Origin: DASRHT01 sp035293765
Lineage (GTDB): Bacteria > Chloroflexota > Ktedonobacteria > Ktedonobacterales > Ktedonobacteraceae
Direction: 5' to 3'
DNA: 64,000 nt
Assembly: GCA_035293765.1 (NCBI GenBank)
Contig: DATGMF010000081.1
Location: forward strand, 51,665 to 115,664
Shown here piece after piece: positions 46,898 to 56,079 of the stretch (its first letter is position 1; the number at the start of each line of letters is the position of its first letter). The notes under the pieces are model-generated. The model searched no databases, was not told the origin of the DNA, and saw nothing but the letters and a program-made list of their open reading frames with translations. The position numbers were made by a program, and so were the translations under genes.

Positions 46898-47072
46898 GAT
46901 CGGAAAAGCAGTGTATCTATGGCAACGACTACGCTACTCTGGCTCTCCCTGCTTCGATCATCAGTGTTTACCCAACACCAGGCAGGTGGTTTTCCACTCA
47001 TGCCCTTTTTATCAATCCAAGCAGTTCTCCTTCGTAGCTTGATCGTGTTGCCAGCAAGGTACTGTTCACCAG

Positions 47073-47092
47073 ACATAAGGACGGCCTTATGT
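47073..47092 (-). other. Hairpin after lanT
   Basis: An 8-bp perfect inverted repeat (47073-47080 with 47085-47092) lies just beyond the lanT stop codon. It may stabilise or end the upstream transcript before the lanA promoter. Confidence 0.4.
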
Positions 47093-47115
47093 ACTGCTGA
47101 GTTACGCAGCGCACT

Positions 47116-49350
47116 CTACTCTGCTTGCGCCTGCTCAGGGGCAAACTGCCTCTGAACCAGCCTGGCATAGTAGCCTTCGCGGCATAAAAGTTCCTGGTGC
47201 GTTCCACTCTCCACAATGACTCCCTCATCAAGCACCAGGATTCTATCGGCATTTCGCACGGTGCTCAAGCGATGAGCAATGATTATCTGTGTACAGTCCA
47301 GGTTTGTAATATTTTGCTCGACCGCGTGTTCTGTGACCGTGTCGAGAGAGCTGGTCGCTTCATCGAGCAAGAGCAGCACAGGTGTATGTGCGAGGGCGCG
47401 AGCTAGCGCAAGGCGCTGCCGTTGCCCACCAGAAAGGGCGCTCCCCTGCTCCGAGACATAGGTTTCGTAGCCCATTGGCATCGACATAATGTCTTCATGT
47501 AGACCGGCTATCCTGGCGGCCTGCACAATGCCATCCAGAGCCATCTCCGGGTCGTTAAAAGCGATATTCTGGCGAATGGTGCCACTAAAGACGGTCGCTT
47601 CCTGCATAACGGTGCCGAATTGGGCACGGACCGCTTGATAATTGAGCGATTGCAGGGACATACCATCGTAAAGCACCTCGCCCTGCGTCGGCACGTACAG
47701 GCCCAGTAAGAGCTTGCCCAGCGTGCTCTTGCCCGATCCGGTGCGACCGACAATTGCCACTTTTTGTCCGGCCTCAATCGTCAGATTGACGTTTTTCAGC
47801 ACATCGGGCGACTGCGCGGCGTAGCGGAAGCTGACGTTCTTCAGTTCAATGTGTCCGCTCAGCCTGGGTGGTTGCTGCACCGACTGGGTATTCTGCTCAG
47901 GATCGGCCTCCATCACATCGACGAGTCGTTCCAGGTGCGAGCGGACCAGTTGCAGCTTCTGCCCACTGCTCACCAACGAGGCAAGCGGCATGAAGAATGC
48001 CATTGCCAGAGCGTTGAGTGCGAGCATAGTACCTACCTCCAGACTGCCATTGAGCACCTGCAGCGTTCCAATCCACAAGAGGACAAATGGTGCAAGGCTC
48101 TGTAACAAACGGATCGTTGTATCGACAATCGACGAAAGCGTTACCCGTCGGACCGAGACGTTTAATTGTTCGAATAAGAGATTCGACCAATGTTGGAAGG
48201 CGCGCTGCTCGGCTCCTGCCGCCTTCAGCGAGACCATACCACCCAATACTTCGGTCACATAGCTCTGTGATCTGCCCTGCGCAATCAGTTCGCGCATCGA
48301 AAGCTCCCGCAACGGTCGATTGGTTACCAAGAGCAAGCCCACTTGCAGGGCTCCGATGATGAGCACGAGCAGGCCAAAGACCTGTGATTGCCAGAATAAG
48401 ATCAGCACGTAGACCGTCACAAAGCTGCCATCAAGCACGGTTGAAATAAGCTGATTGCTCAGCGTCTCGCGGATCAGCGTATTGCTGTTCATGCGAGCGA
48501 TAATGTCGCCGCTTGCTCGCTGCTGAAAAAAGCCCAGGGGCAACGAGAGCAGGTGTTCAAAAAATCCTAGCATCATCGCCATATCGACATGAGCTTGCAA
48601 GTAGACCAGCAAGATGGCGCGCAGCAGCATCGTTACGAGCTGAGTAGCGACCAGGACGACGATACCCAGACCCAGGATCGTCATCGCCGAGAGATGGTGC
48701 GTTGGGATGATCTGGTCTACCATGATTTTCGTTAGCACGGGCACGCCCAGGCCGAACACTTGTAAGAGCAAGGAGGCGGCCAGCACCTGGAGCAAAGTCC
48801 AGGGAGCCTGGTACAGCCAGCTCGCAACATAGATTCGGATGTTCATCCGCGCGAGTCCGCGCTGTCGCTGAAAATGCACGCCCGGCTCGAATAAAAGCAC
48901 CACTCCGGTAAAGCTCTGTTCGAATTCTTCGGCAGTATAGCGCATGCGTCCCATAGCCGGGTCAACCACATCAACATGGCCTGGCCGCCAACGCTCAAGT
49001 ACCACAAAGTGATCGAACTGCCAGTGGATAATCGCGGGTAGCTTGACATTGCGAAAATCGTTCTTCTTGAGCGAAATCGCCCTTACCCGCAACCCTAAAT
49101 CGCGCGCTGCTCGCACAATGCTCTGGGCCGACACGCCATCGCGTCCAACGCCACAGCGTTCGCGGATCTCCGCGATGCTCGTCTTATGCCCATAATAGCT
49201 CAAGATCATCGCCAGACAGGCAGCACCACACTCAACGGCGCTCATCTGCAAAATTTGTGGAACTTTTCTGCAGCCCAACCTCTGTATGACAGCAGGCAGC
49301 AAGCTTGAAGCTTCCTGGCGTTTATCTTGTTCGAGCAGCGAGGACTGCAT
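47116..49350 (-). CDS. lanT: C39-peptidase ABC exporter LanT
   Basis: A 744-residue bacteriocin exporter that cuts the leader after the double Gly and transports the product. The N-terminal C39 peptidase has Cys41 (SAVECGAACL), His114 (FDHFVVLE) and Asp130 (VVDPA). Six membrane helices follow (about 165-440), then the ABC domain with Walker A GRTGSGKST, signature LSGGQRQR, Walker B LLLLDEATS and a switch His in IIAHRLS. The start codon follows the stop of a small membrane protein by three bases and its GGAGGG ribosome site overlaps that gene's end, so translation is probably coupled. Confidence 0.95.
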   Translation of the reverse strand: MQSSLLEQDKRQEASSLLPAVIQRLGCRKVPQILQMSAVECGAACLAMILSYYGHKTSIAEIRERCGVGRDGVSAQSIVRAARDLGLRVRAISLKKNDFRNVKLPAIIHWQFDHFVVLERWRPGHVDVVDPAMGRMRYTAEEFEQSFTGVVLLFEPGVHFQRQRGLARMNIRIYVASWLYQAPWTLLQVLAASLLLQVFGLGVPVLTKIMVDQIIPTHHLSAMTILGLGIVVLVATQLVTMLLRAILLVYLQAHVDMAMMLGFFEHLLSLPLGFFQQRASGDIIARMNSNTLIRETLSNQLISTVLDGSFVTVYVLILFWQSQVFGLLVLIIGALQVGLLLVTNRPLRELSMRELIAQGRSQSYVTEVLGGMVSLKAAGAEQRAFQHWSNLLFEQLNVSVRRVTLSSIVDTTIRLLQSLAPFVLLWIGTLQVLNGSLEVGTMLALNALAMAFFMPLASLVSSGQKLQLVRSHLERLVDVMEADPEQNTQSVQQPPRLSGHIELKNVSFRYAAQSPDVLKNVNLTIEAGQKVAIVGRTGSGKSTLGKLLLGLYVPTQGEVLYDGMSLQSLNYQAVRAQFGTVMQEATVFSGTIRQNIAFNDPEMALDGIVQAARIAGLHEDIMSMPMGYETYVSEQGSALSGGQRQRLALARALAHTPVLLLLDEATSSLDTVTEHAVEQNITNLDCTQIIIAHRLSTVRNADRILVLDEGVIVESGTHQELLCREGYYARLVQRQFAPEQAQAE

Positions 49351-49353
49351 CCA

Positions 49354-49536
49354 TTACCCTCCGATTTGCGCGTTCATTACGAGAAACAACCAGCCCATGA
49401 CCACCAGCAGCGCCCCCAGCATCACCCAGAGCGCGACAAATACGCCTGGAGAGATCAGGTGAGGTAAGACATCTTTCCCTCGCCCCTGGCGATAGCGGTT
49501 TACGGCGTCTGTTCGAAAGATCGTTTGTCTCGTCAT
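49354..49536 (-). CDS. Small one-TM protein coupled to lanT
   Basis: A 60-residue protein with one transmembrane helix (about 32-55) after a basic polar start FRTDAVNRYRQGRGKDVLP..SPGVF. The layout resembles the first 60 residues of HlyD-type membrane-fusion partners of NHLP/C39 bacteriocin exporters, but the periplasmic part is absent and the gene ends with a normal stop. It could be a reduced adaptor, a regulator of LanT or an immunity protein. The gene ends three bases before lanT. The start is uncertain; an upstream ATG is nine codons earlier. Confidence 0.6.
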   Translation of the reverse strand: MTRQTIFRTDAVNRYRQGRGKDVLPHLISPGVFVALWVMLGALLVVMGWLFLVMNAQIGG

Positions 49537-50378
49537 TGACACATTCCCCCATAACATAGGCACAAGCCCCCATTGCCTATATGACTAGTCCCCCATGAAA
49601 AAAGGCGCGACAGTCCACTGAAAAGATAGCCTGGAACTCGTTATTACGCCGGCGCAGTCAGTTCCGCCTTTGTATGTGTTGTTGGTGAACAGTGGTAGCA
49701 CGTCTATTGCAATATTAAATACCATAGACAATTTTATAGGTCAATGGCACAAAAGTAGTGCCGAGCTTTCTAATGTCGATAAAAGCGTTAGAATTATATA
49801 AAAATGAATTAATATTATGTAAACCAATTTTCTATTTAGAAGATACTTTTGTGCTCGTAATCTCTACTGTTAGGAAAAACGCATCTGTAAGAGCTCTTGT
49901 ATAAAAATTCGCCAAAAATTCGTTTGAAACAGGTAAAACAGTGATAATATTAAAGAATGCTTAGATAAGGCTTAAAATCCCCTGCGTAGTTTAAACAAAT
50001 GCTAAGAAAAATAAGAAAAAACTAAAAGGGGGTAGAGTGTGTGCGAATGTCCTAAATAGGCTATGGAACAGCCTGTGGAGAGGTTTTATGAAGCGGGCAT
50101 ACAATTTTAGCGATGTCCTATTGTCCTATTTACGCCCGCTTGCATACACTTATTCTATTTATCACAGCAATGACTTGACAAATATTACATCTATCATTAT
50201 TAAAATGGGTAATGCCATAATATAAAAAGGGGGTAGAGTATGTCCTTTTCATAACTACCCACAGCCCCCGATCCGTTCTCCCCCGAAACAACCCCATCCT
50301 CGTACCGACCTGATTCATCGCGTCCGCCTCAGTGCCTGCACACTCATTAGCCAGCAGGGCAAGCGTAAGGCATTGCCC
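49537..50378. other. AT-rich region upstream of the lantibiotic operon
   Basis: This 842-bp gap is visibly AT-rich around 49700-50230. It holds a likely operon promoter (described separately) and two copies of AAAAGGGGGTAGAGT (50024-50038 and 50225-50239), each followed by ATGTCC, at 8 bases greater distance in the first copy. No convincing gene is visible. Confidence 0.5.
49795..49823 (-). promoter_or_regulatory. Candidate promoter of the lantibiotic operon
   Basis: On the minus strand a TTTACA -35 box (49818-49823), a 17-bp spacer and a TATATA -10 box (49795-49800) lie about 260 bases before the small membrane protein gene. The AT-rich setting makes a chance match possible. Confidence 0.4.
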
Positions 50379-52757
50379 TTACGCTCCATCAACCTGCCAG
50401 ACAATCACGCTATTATCGAACGAGGTGCTGGCAAGATAGCGTCCATTTGGAGACCATGCGACGTCAATCGTGGCAAGCGCGTGGCCTCCCTTGTCCCCAA
50501 AAATGAGGTTCTGGATGCGTCCCCCATATTTTGACGTACCTGGCGATGGGGCCTGGAGATCCCAGACGTACAACCTGGCACTCCGCCCGTAGCCGCCTGC
50601 GATATACCTGCCATTGGGCGACCATGTCATTCCCGTCATGTTGGGATTCCACGAGATACCACCGGTATCCTTTGGCGGCGTATAGGGACCCGGGTCATCG
50701 GTCCCGAGCTGGAATCGCTCAACCTGATGTTGTATGTCCCAGACGCTCACCACATCAACATTCGTTGCCGCGAGCATGTTCGGATCGGTCGGCGACCCTT
50801 GCAGCGCGTTTCTCAGGATATTGACGACCTTCAGATTCTTCAGGTTAGGGCGATCCGGCAGCGTGAACGTTTTCTTGATGGTGCCCGTTGCTGCATCCCA
50901 GATGACAATCGTGGAATCGCCCGTAATGCCTGTAAGCTGCTTTCCATCGGAGGACCAGGCTAGCAGCCGTAGATCATTAAGAAGGGAAACCGTTTGCGGC
51001 GCTTTATCATTTTTCAGTATTTTTGTAGGTTTGTCTACTTGTTTATATTGCCAAAGGGCAACCTGCTGCGTTTCTGAAATTCCGGTCGCAAAAGTATTGC
51101 CTATGGGAGACCATGCCACGGCGCCATAAGATGGGGGAAGGATAGTGTTAATTTGAACAGTACTGTGATAGTCCGTAATCAGGTTGTCGTTACTGAAAAC
51201 GTCTATGACATGGACATTGTTCGCGTCGGCTATTAACGTCAGAACCAGCGAACGCCCATCCGAGGACCAGCAGAGCCTGCCATTAAAGATGACATCGTCC
51301 ACACGCCAGCTCTTGAGCGGCTTGGCGAGGGTCTGCGCCTGCCCCTTGCTTTTTTGCAGAGGGGTGCCGACGTCCCAGAGCATTACCGTATTATCCTCGC
51401 CGCCCGTCGCCAGATAGCGCCCGCTAGGATCCCATACCGCCGTCCACACGGCGCGAACGTGACCGGTGAGGTGCAACAGAGGGATGCCTGCGATCAGCTT
51501 GTGTGGGCCGGGGAGCGGTTTTGCCCCCAGGGGACCTGTTCCAGGTGGCTTTGCGCGCAGCAGCGTGTATGCCGTAACGCTTCCGGCAACCGCCACCATA
51601 GCCGCAGCCGTTCCCCCTATCAGCATCTGGCGACGGCTGATCGCTCGCTGCTGCGTCGGCGTGACAGGGACAGGCGCGCCCGACCCCATCGAGTTGTTGA
51701 CCGTCGTCGCCATGTTCCCTGCATAATTCATCGGGGGAGGCGTGTTATAGGGCGTGGCGCCAGGCGGGAAGCGGTTGGGGTCCGCCGCGACTCCATTGCC
51801 CTGCTGTGTGGGCACGGATGACATCGGCGGGAAATTCCCCGAGTCGCGTAGCCGCTTGCTCCAGGGTGCCAGGATGGTCGCATCGGGATCGGTCGATGGG
51901 GAGATTCCCCCCTGCCACGCCATTTCCAGCGCATTCACAAACGCGGTGCATGAGGTGGGCCGCTCCTCAGGCCGCTTTGCCAATCCTTGCATCAACACAG
52001 TTTCCACTGCCAGCGGAATCGTCGGGTTCAACTGCCTGGGCGAGGTCGGCACATCCTGCATATGCTTGATCAGCACCTCGTACGGCGTCTCACCCTTAAA
52101 GGGAACTGTGCCCGTAAAGAGCTGGTAAGCTGTCATCGCCAGGCTGTAGAGGTCGCTGGCGGCTTCGGCCTTGCCCTGGATCTGTTCGGGAGCCATATAT
52201 TCGGGCGTACCCGCGCCCGAGTGCGTGCGGCTGCGATTAGTCGCCGTCGTGAGCAATTTGGCAATACCAAAATCGGTCAGGAAGAGCCAATCCTGCTGAA
52301 GCAGCATGTTCGCAGGCTTGATGTCGCGATGCAGCACCCGCTGGCTATGCGCGTAATCGATGGCCTGAGCCGCCTGCCGCAGAAAGCTTATAGTCTTCTC
52401 AACCGGCAATATCCGAGTGGTGCGCAACAAGTCGCGCAGGGTGCCGCCGGTGATGTAGGGGATGATCAGGTAAGTCACAATCTCCCCGTTAGCCAGCGGG
52501 ACGTCCCCAAAATCGTGTACGGGCAAGATGTGCGGGTGGTCCAGGCTGGCTGCCGTGCGGGCCTCCGCTTCGAACGCCTGCAAATAGTCTTTATCCCCAG
52601 CCAGCACCAGCGGCAAAAGCTTGACCGCAACCTGGCGGCGAAGCTGCGTATCCTCGGCCAGCCAGACCTCGCCCATGCCGCCGCGTCCCAGCAGGCGCAT
52701 CATCTGGTAGCGTCCCAGCATCTGCCCCTGCCAATCCTTTGATTGGTTCATCAGCAT
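50379..52757 (-). CDS. Ser/Thr protein kinase with WD40-like repeats (1)
   Basis: A 792-residue Hanks-type kinase with a sensor of beta-propeller type. The kinase domain (about 15-275) has GRGGMGEVWLA, the Lys of VAVKLLP, HRDIKPANML, DFG and APEQIQG. A Pro-rich linker and one transmembrane helix (about 378-400) follow. The last 370 residues contain repeated SPxGRYLATGGxDNTVMLWD-like units, typical of WD40 propellers, and probably face outside. It is followed on the same strand by no other gene, and preceded by a second kinase of the same kind 114 bases upstream; the two may be a duplicated pair. The ATG follows GGAG at 8 bases. Confidence 0.92.
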   Translation of the reverse strand: MLMNQSKDWQGQMLGRYQMMRLLGRGGMGEVWLAEDTQLRRQVAVKLLPLVLAGDKDYLQAFEAEARTAASLDHPHILPVHDFGDVPLANGEIVTYLIIPYITGGTLRDLLRTTRILPVEKTISFLRQAAQAIDYAHSQRVLHRDIKPANMLLQQDWLFLTDFGIAKLLTTATNRSRTHSGAGTPEYMAPEQIQGKAEAASDLYSLAMTAYQLFTGTVPFKGETPYEVLIKHMQDVPTSPRQLNPTIPLAVETVLMQGLAKRPEERPTSCTAFVNALEMAWQGGISPSTDPDATILAPWSKRLRDSGNFPPMSSVPTQQGNGVAADPNRFPPGATPYNTPPPMNYAGNMATTVNNSMGSGAPVPVTPTQQRAISRRQMLIGGTAAAMVAVAGSVTAYTLLRAKPPGTGPLGAKPLPGPHKLIAGIPLLHLTGHVRAVWTAVWDPSGRYLATGGEDNTVMLWDVGTPLQKSKGQAQTLAKPLKSWRVDDVIFNGRLCWSSDGRSLVLTLIADANNVHVIDVFSNDNLITDYHSTVQINTILPPSYGAVAWSPIGNTFATGISETQQVALWQYKQVDKPTKILKNDKAPQTVSLLNDLRLLAWSSDGKQLTGITGDSTIVIWDAATGTIKKTFTLPDRPNLKNLKVVNILRNALQGSPTDPNMLAATNVDVVSVWDIQHQVERFQLGTDDPGPYTPPKDTGGISWNPNMTGMTWSPNGRYIAGGYGRSARLYVWDLQAPSPGTSKYGGRIQNLIFGDKGGHALATIDVAWSPNGRYLASTSFDNSVIVWQVDGA

Positions 52758-52870
52758 GACTAAAACTCCGTCCCTGCTATATATTTACTTGAAACCTCGG
52801 TTCGACGGATATACGATCCTTCCAGGATGGCGGGAGGAGCCCATAGCTATACTCGACCCGCTTGAGGGTA

Positions 52871-55159
52871 CTAAAACGAGGGTACTGAATAGACCAGGAT
52901 CGTGCCAAAGTTATCCTGGTAACTTGCGGCCAGCCACTTGCCGTCGGCAGACCACGCCAGCGTCTGAACGGGCGTGTTCATGCCGCCGCTGGTCAGCGTC
53001 CTTGTCGGCTGGGTTTCATTGCCTGGCTGCCAGAGCAGCACCGAGCCATCGCCCGCTCCTGTTGCCACCAGCGAACTGGTAGGAGCTGGACACCATGCCA
53101 TTGTCGTTAATGTCGCACTTACCTGAACTTTCGCTGAAGATTGCCACCGGCTTCCCTGCCTGTTCCAATAGGCCATCGTCGAGTTCCCCGCATTATTGAG
53201 CGCCCCAATACTCTTGCCATCAGGCGACCAGGTAAGAGCATTGACGCCGGTGATAAGTGGATCATTAAATGTCAACAAGCCTGCATTCGCTTTCCACTGC
53301 ACTTTGTTGTTTGCCGATGTGACCTGCCCCATGCTCAGGCCATTGGTAAGCGCGAAGGCCATCATCGAGCCATCAGGCGGCGTTGCCAGTACCGGCGGGA
53401 ACGTATTGAGAGCAGGAGAGAGCATTCCTGGTAATGCAACATGGGTGACCGCTTGTTTGGGTTGCGTCGTATCCCATATCCACAGATCAAATGCATTTTT
53501 GTTCGTATCGATAGGATTAGCTACTGCAATCAAGTACTTCTTCTGCATCCAACCAATACCATTTAGAGACAGCGAGTTGATCTCAAGTGTATTCTCGTAT
53601 CCAGGCGCAGGCCCGCTCAGATCGCCCGCATAGATAGTAATGCCTGTATTTTTAAACGCTTCTAGACTGCTATTCGCCACAGCCAGCATCTTGCCATCAG
53701 GCGACCAGCCAAGCAGCATGGTATTGCCAAGAGTAATTGTCTTGTTAGCCGTTGGCGTGGGCTTGGCCGCCGCCGATCTCTGCTGGTACAACTGCTCGAT
53801 ATCCCACAGCAGCAGCGAATCGTCGTCTGATACCGAGGCCAGCATATTCTTTTGCGGCGACCACGCCAGCGAAGTTACAGGTTTGAAATGTCCTTGCAGG
53901 ATCAACGCGGGACCGTTGGGGTCGGGCGTGGGACTCGGCCTGGGGTGGGGTTGTGCTGTGGGCGTTGTCCCTGGCAACAGCGTTATGTGAATAGCGTCGC
54001 GGAGCTGGTCGCGGAACGTCCACGCGCCGAAGCTGCCGCCAACCAGGGCTAACGCCGCGCCTCCGCTCACCAGCACTCTGCGCCTCGATATGCCTGTGCG
54101 CTTGCGATCTGCTTTACTGATAGCCTCCGTCGTTGGCTGTTCGGGCTGCGGCGGTCGCTCATCAGCCGCTATCGGACCTGGTTCGGTTACATTGTAATTC
54201 TGGTCAGTTACAACGTAATCGGGTTGACGCGCGGGCAGCGTTTGAGTCGGTTCCGACGGCGTAGAGGGGAGCGTTACCGCGAAAGGCGCGTGGGCCAGTT
54301 CGCGCTGTAGCCCCTCAACAAAGGCCAGTGCCGTCGCAGGTCGCTCGGCAGGCTGCTTGGCGAGCCCCAGCAGCAGAGCCTGTTCCAATGCTGGCGAGAT
54401 GGCCGGATTGAATTGTCGCGGAGCTGGCGGGCGCATCGTCATATGCTGAATGGTGATGGCATAAGCTGTATCGGCGCTAAAGGGCAGGCGACCGGTGAAC
54501 AATTGATAGGCAATCACCGCGAGGCTGTAGTTGTCGCTGGCTGGCACCGCTTTGCCGCGCGCCTGTTCGGGGGCCATATATTCGGGCGTGCCAAAGCCTC
54601 TTCCGGTCTGCGTTAGATGGTCCGAACTGGAAAGCATGCGGGCAATGCCAAAGTCGGCCAGCAGCAGCCAGTTATCATTGCGCAGCAGCATATTGCCAGG
54701 CTTGATATCACGATGCACGATGCCGCGCTCGTGCGCATAATCGATAGCCTCTGCCGCCTGTTCAAGAAATGTGATGGCTTCCTCCACCGGCATGAGCTGG
54801 TTGTTTGCGCTCTGTTGCGCAATGCGCTCCGCCAGCGATCCGCCTCCAATATACGGCATCACGATGTAGGTTATGCTTTGTGTACCTGGTAGCAATTGTT
54901 GACCATAATCATGAATAGGAAGGATATGCGGGTGATTCAGGGCCGCAGCCGCCTGGGCCTCGCGCTCGAAGCGCAGCGCATACTCATGGTCGCTCTGGCT
55001 ATGAGCTGGCAGCGTCTTGATCGCAACCTGGCGCTGTAAACGCGGGTCCTCGCACAGCCACACATCGCCCATGCCACCCCTGCCGATCCGCCGCAAGATG
55101 CGATATCGCCCTAATGCCGTTATCGTAGGCATGCGTGATATACCGTTATCATTCATCAT
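52871..55159 (-). CDS. Ser/Thr protein kinase with WD40-like repeats (2)
   Basis: A 762-residue kinase with the same plan as its downstream neighbour: kinase domain (about 17-275, with GRGGMGDVWLC, VAIKTLP, HRDIKPGN, DFG, APEQARG), Pro-rich linker, one transmembrane helix (about 355-375) and a C-terminal propeller with LAWSPQKNMLASVSDDDSLLLWD-like repeats. The propeller sequence differs strongly between the two, while the kinase halves are alike, so they may sense different ligands. Two adjacent ATGs exist; the first is used. Confidence 0.92.
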   Translation of the reverse strand: MMNDNGISRMPTITALGRYRILRRIGRGGMGDVWLCEDPRLQRQVAIKTLPAHSQSDHEYALRFEREAQAAAALNHPHILPIHDYGQQLLPGTQSITYIVMPYIGGGSLAERIAQQSANNQLMPVEEAITFLEQAAEAIDYAHERGIVHRDIKPGNMLLRNDNWLLLADFGIARMLSSSDHLTQTGRGFGTPEYMAPEQARGKAVPASDNYSLAVIAYQLFTGRLPFSADTAYAITIQHMTMRPPAPRQFNPAISPALEQALLLGLAKQPAERPATALAFVEGLQRELAHAPFAVTLPSTPSEPTQTLPARQPDYVVTDQNYNVTEPGPIAADERPPQPEQPTTEAISKADRKRTGISRRRVLVSGGAALALVGGSFGAWTFRDQLRDAIHITLLPGTTPTAQPHPRPSPTPDPNGPALILQGHFKPVTSLAWSPQKNMLASVSDDDSLLLWDIEQLYQQRSAAAKPTPTANKTITLGNTMLLGWSPDGKMLAVANSSLEAFKNTGITIYAGDLSGPAPGYENTLEINSLSLNGIGWMQKKYLIAVANPIDTNKNAFDLWIWDTTQPKQAVTHVALPGMLSPALNTFPPVLATPPDGSMMAFALTNGLSMGQVTSANNKVQWKANAGLLTFNDPLITGVNALTWSPDGKSIGALNNAGNSTMAYWNRQGSRWQSSAKVQVSATLTTMAWCPAPTSSLVATGAGDGSVLLWQPGNETQPTRTLTSGGMNTPVQTLAWSADGKWLAASYQDNFGTILVYSVPSF

Positions 55160-55363
55160 ATTTCATCTCTATCCATAGGATCGCGCACATATAGCAAATC
55201 TGCCCATTTACTATACTGTACCGTAATTGGAAGCTCTTGTATAGAAAATAGTAAATATAGGGGTCCTGATGGACCCCTGGTCATATGATGCTTGAAAGAG
55301 GTGGTCAGTCCTTTTGGGCAAAAACCTTGCGAGATTCGACTGCGATCTCCATCCTTATATACC

Positions 55364-55393
55364 TTGACAAGTATATACCTCACAGCGTATACT
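55364..55393 (+). promoter_or_regulatory. Promoter-operator of the VOC cassette
   Basis: A perfect TTGACA (55364-55369), an 18-bp spacer and TATACT (55388-55393). The palindromes GTATATAC (55371-55378) and GTATAC (55387-55392), 15 bases apart centre to centre, fit a dimeric repressor site. The same arrangement recurs at 56044-56073. Confidence 0.75.
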
Positions 55394-55399
55394 AAGGAA

Positions 55400-55535
55400 G
55401 TGGAACCTGTGTTCGAAATCGCTGCGGAGCCGAGCTGCTGCGCGCTATTGAGCCTCCGGGCCATGTTACAACAGTCGGTTCTGGCTCGCTCATGTGGATG
55501 CCCTCGAACGCATGGATCAATCACCACCAAAGTAA
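55400..55535 (+). pseudogene. Decayed ArsR-family regulator
   Basis: This 136-base sequence matches the intact regulator at 56080-56400 at both ends but lacks 185 bases. One deletion of 173 bases has the pentamer CGGTT at both ends in the intact copy (56156-56160 and 56329-56333), and a second removes 12 bases. The first breaks the frame and removes the helix-turn-helix. The start would be GTG, seven bases after the -10 box, as in the intact copy. Confidence 0.8.
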
Positions 55536-55583
55536 AGGAAGACGACGCGGCCCTAAACCGCAAACGTGATGGAGGAGAACGCG

Positions 55584-55976
55584 ATGAAAATCAAACTGAC
55601 GACGGTATATGTAGACGATCAGGACAAGGCGTTGCGCTTCTATACGGAAGTACTGGGCTTTGTCAAGAAGGCCGATTTCAGTCAGGGTCCATATCGCTGG
55701 CTGACGGTGGCCTCACCCGAGGAGCCGAACGGCACTGAACTGCAACTGGCGCTAAACAACAACCCTGCGGCCAAAACGTATCAGCAAGCGGTCTTTCAAC
55801 AGAGCCAGCCCGCGGCCATGTTTTTTACCGACGACATCAAGAGCGACTACGAGCGGATCAAGGCCCGCGGCGCCGAGTTCACAATGCCTCCCACTGACGT
55901 GACCGCCTCGACCATTGCAATGCTGAATGACACCTGTGGCAACCTCATTCAGCTCACCCAGTTGGCACGCCATTAA
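55584..55976 (+). CDS. VOC-superfamily (glyoxalase-like) protein
   Basis: A 130-residue single-module VOC protein. It has the family pattern TTVYVDDQDKALRFYTEVLGF, a central FTDDIKSDYERIKARGAEF and a C-terminal DTCGNLIQLTQL. The ATG follows GGAGGAGAAC. It lies behind the strong promoter and the decayed ArsR gene, so the cassette [ArsR-VOC] parallels the next one [ArsR-SRPBCC]. Its regulator may now be the neighbouring intact ArsR acting in trans (inference). Substrate not known. Confidence 0.85.
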   Translation: MKIKLTTVYVDDQDKALRFYTEVLGFVKKADFSQGPYRWLTVASPEEPNGTELQLALNNNPAAKTYQQAVFQQSQPAAMFFTDDIKSDYERIKARGAEFTMPPTDVTASTIAMLNDTCGNLIQLTQLARH

Positions 55977-56043
55977 AGACGGTTAGAGGGCAGGAGGCCA
56001 GGCCAACTGAAACCGCCGCCTGGGCATCCTGCCCTGATATACC

Positions 56044-56073
56044 TTGACAAGCATATGCTCTGAGGAGTATACC
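56044..56073 (+). promoter_or_regulatory. Promoter-operator of the ArsR-SRPBCC operon
   Basis: TTGACA (56044-56049), 18-bp spacer and TATACC (56068-56073), with palindromes GCATATGC (56051-56058) and GTATAC (56067-56072) 15 bases apart. It is a near copy of the promoter at 55364. The TTG of the -35 box opens a longer reading frame and must not be taken as the start codon. Confidence 0.72.
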
Positions 56074-56079
56074 AAGCGA

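Larger units (their letters stand above)
55160..55583. other. Region with a promoter and a decayed ArsR gene
   Basis: The first 200 bases show nothing specific. From 55364 on it holds a strong promoter and an internally deleted ArsR-type gene, both listed separately. Confidence 0.55.

Noticed and set aside
46834..47076. Second lanthipeptide precursor between lanT and lanA
   Set aside because: The 80-codon frame has no leader motif, no double Gly and no ribosome site; the region is explained by the lanA promoter and a hairpin.
50037..50225. 62-codon plus-strand open frame in the AT-rich gap before the lantibiotic operon
   Set aside because: It follows a G-rich repeat that could mimic a ribosome site, but spacing is poor and codon use looks random; composition explains the open frame.
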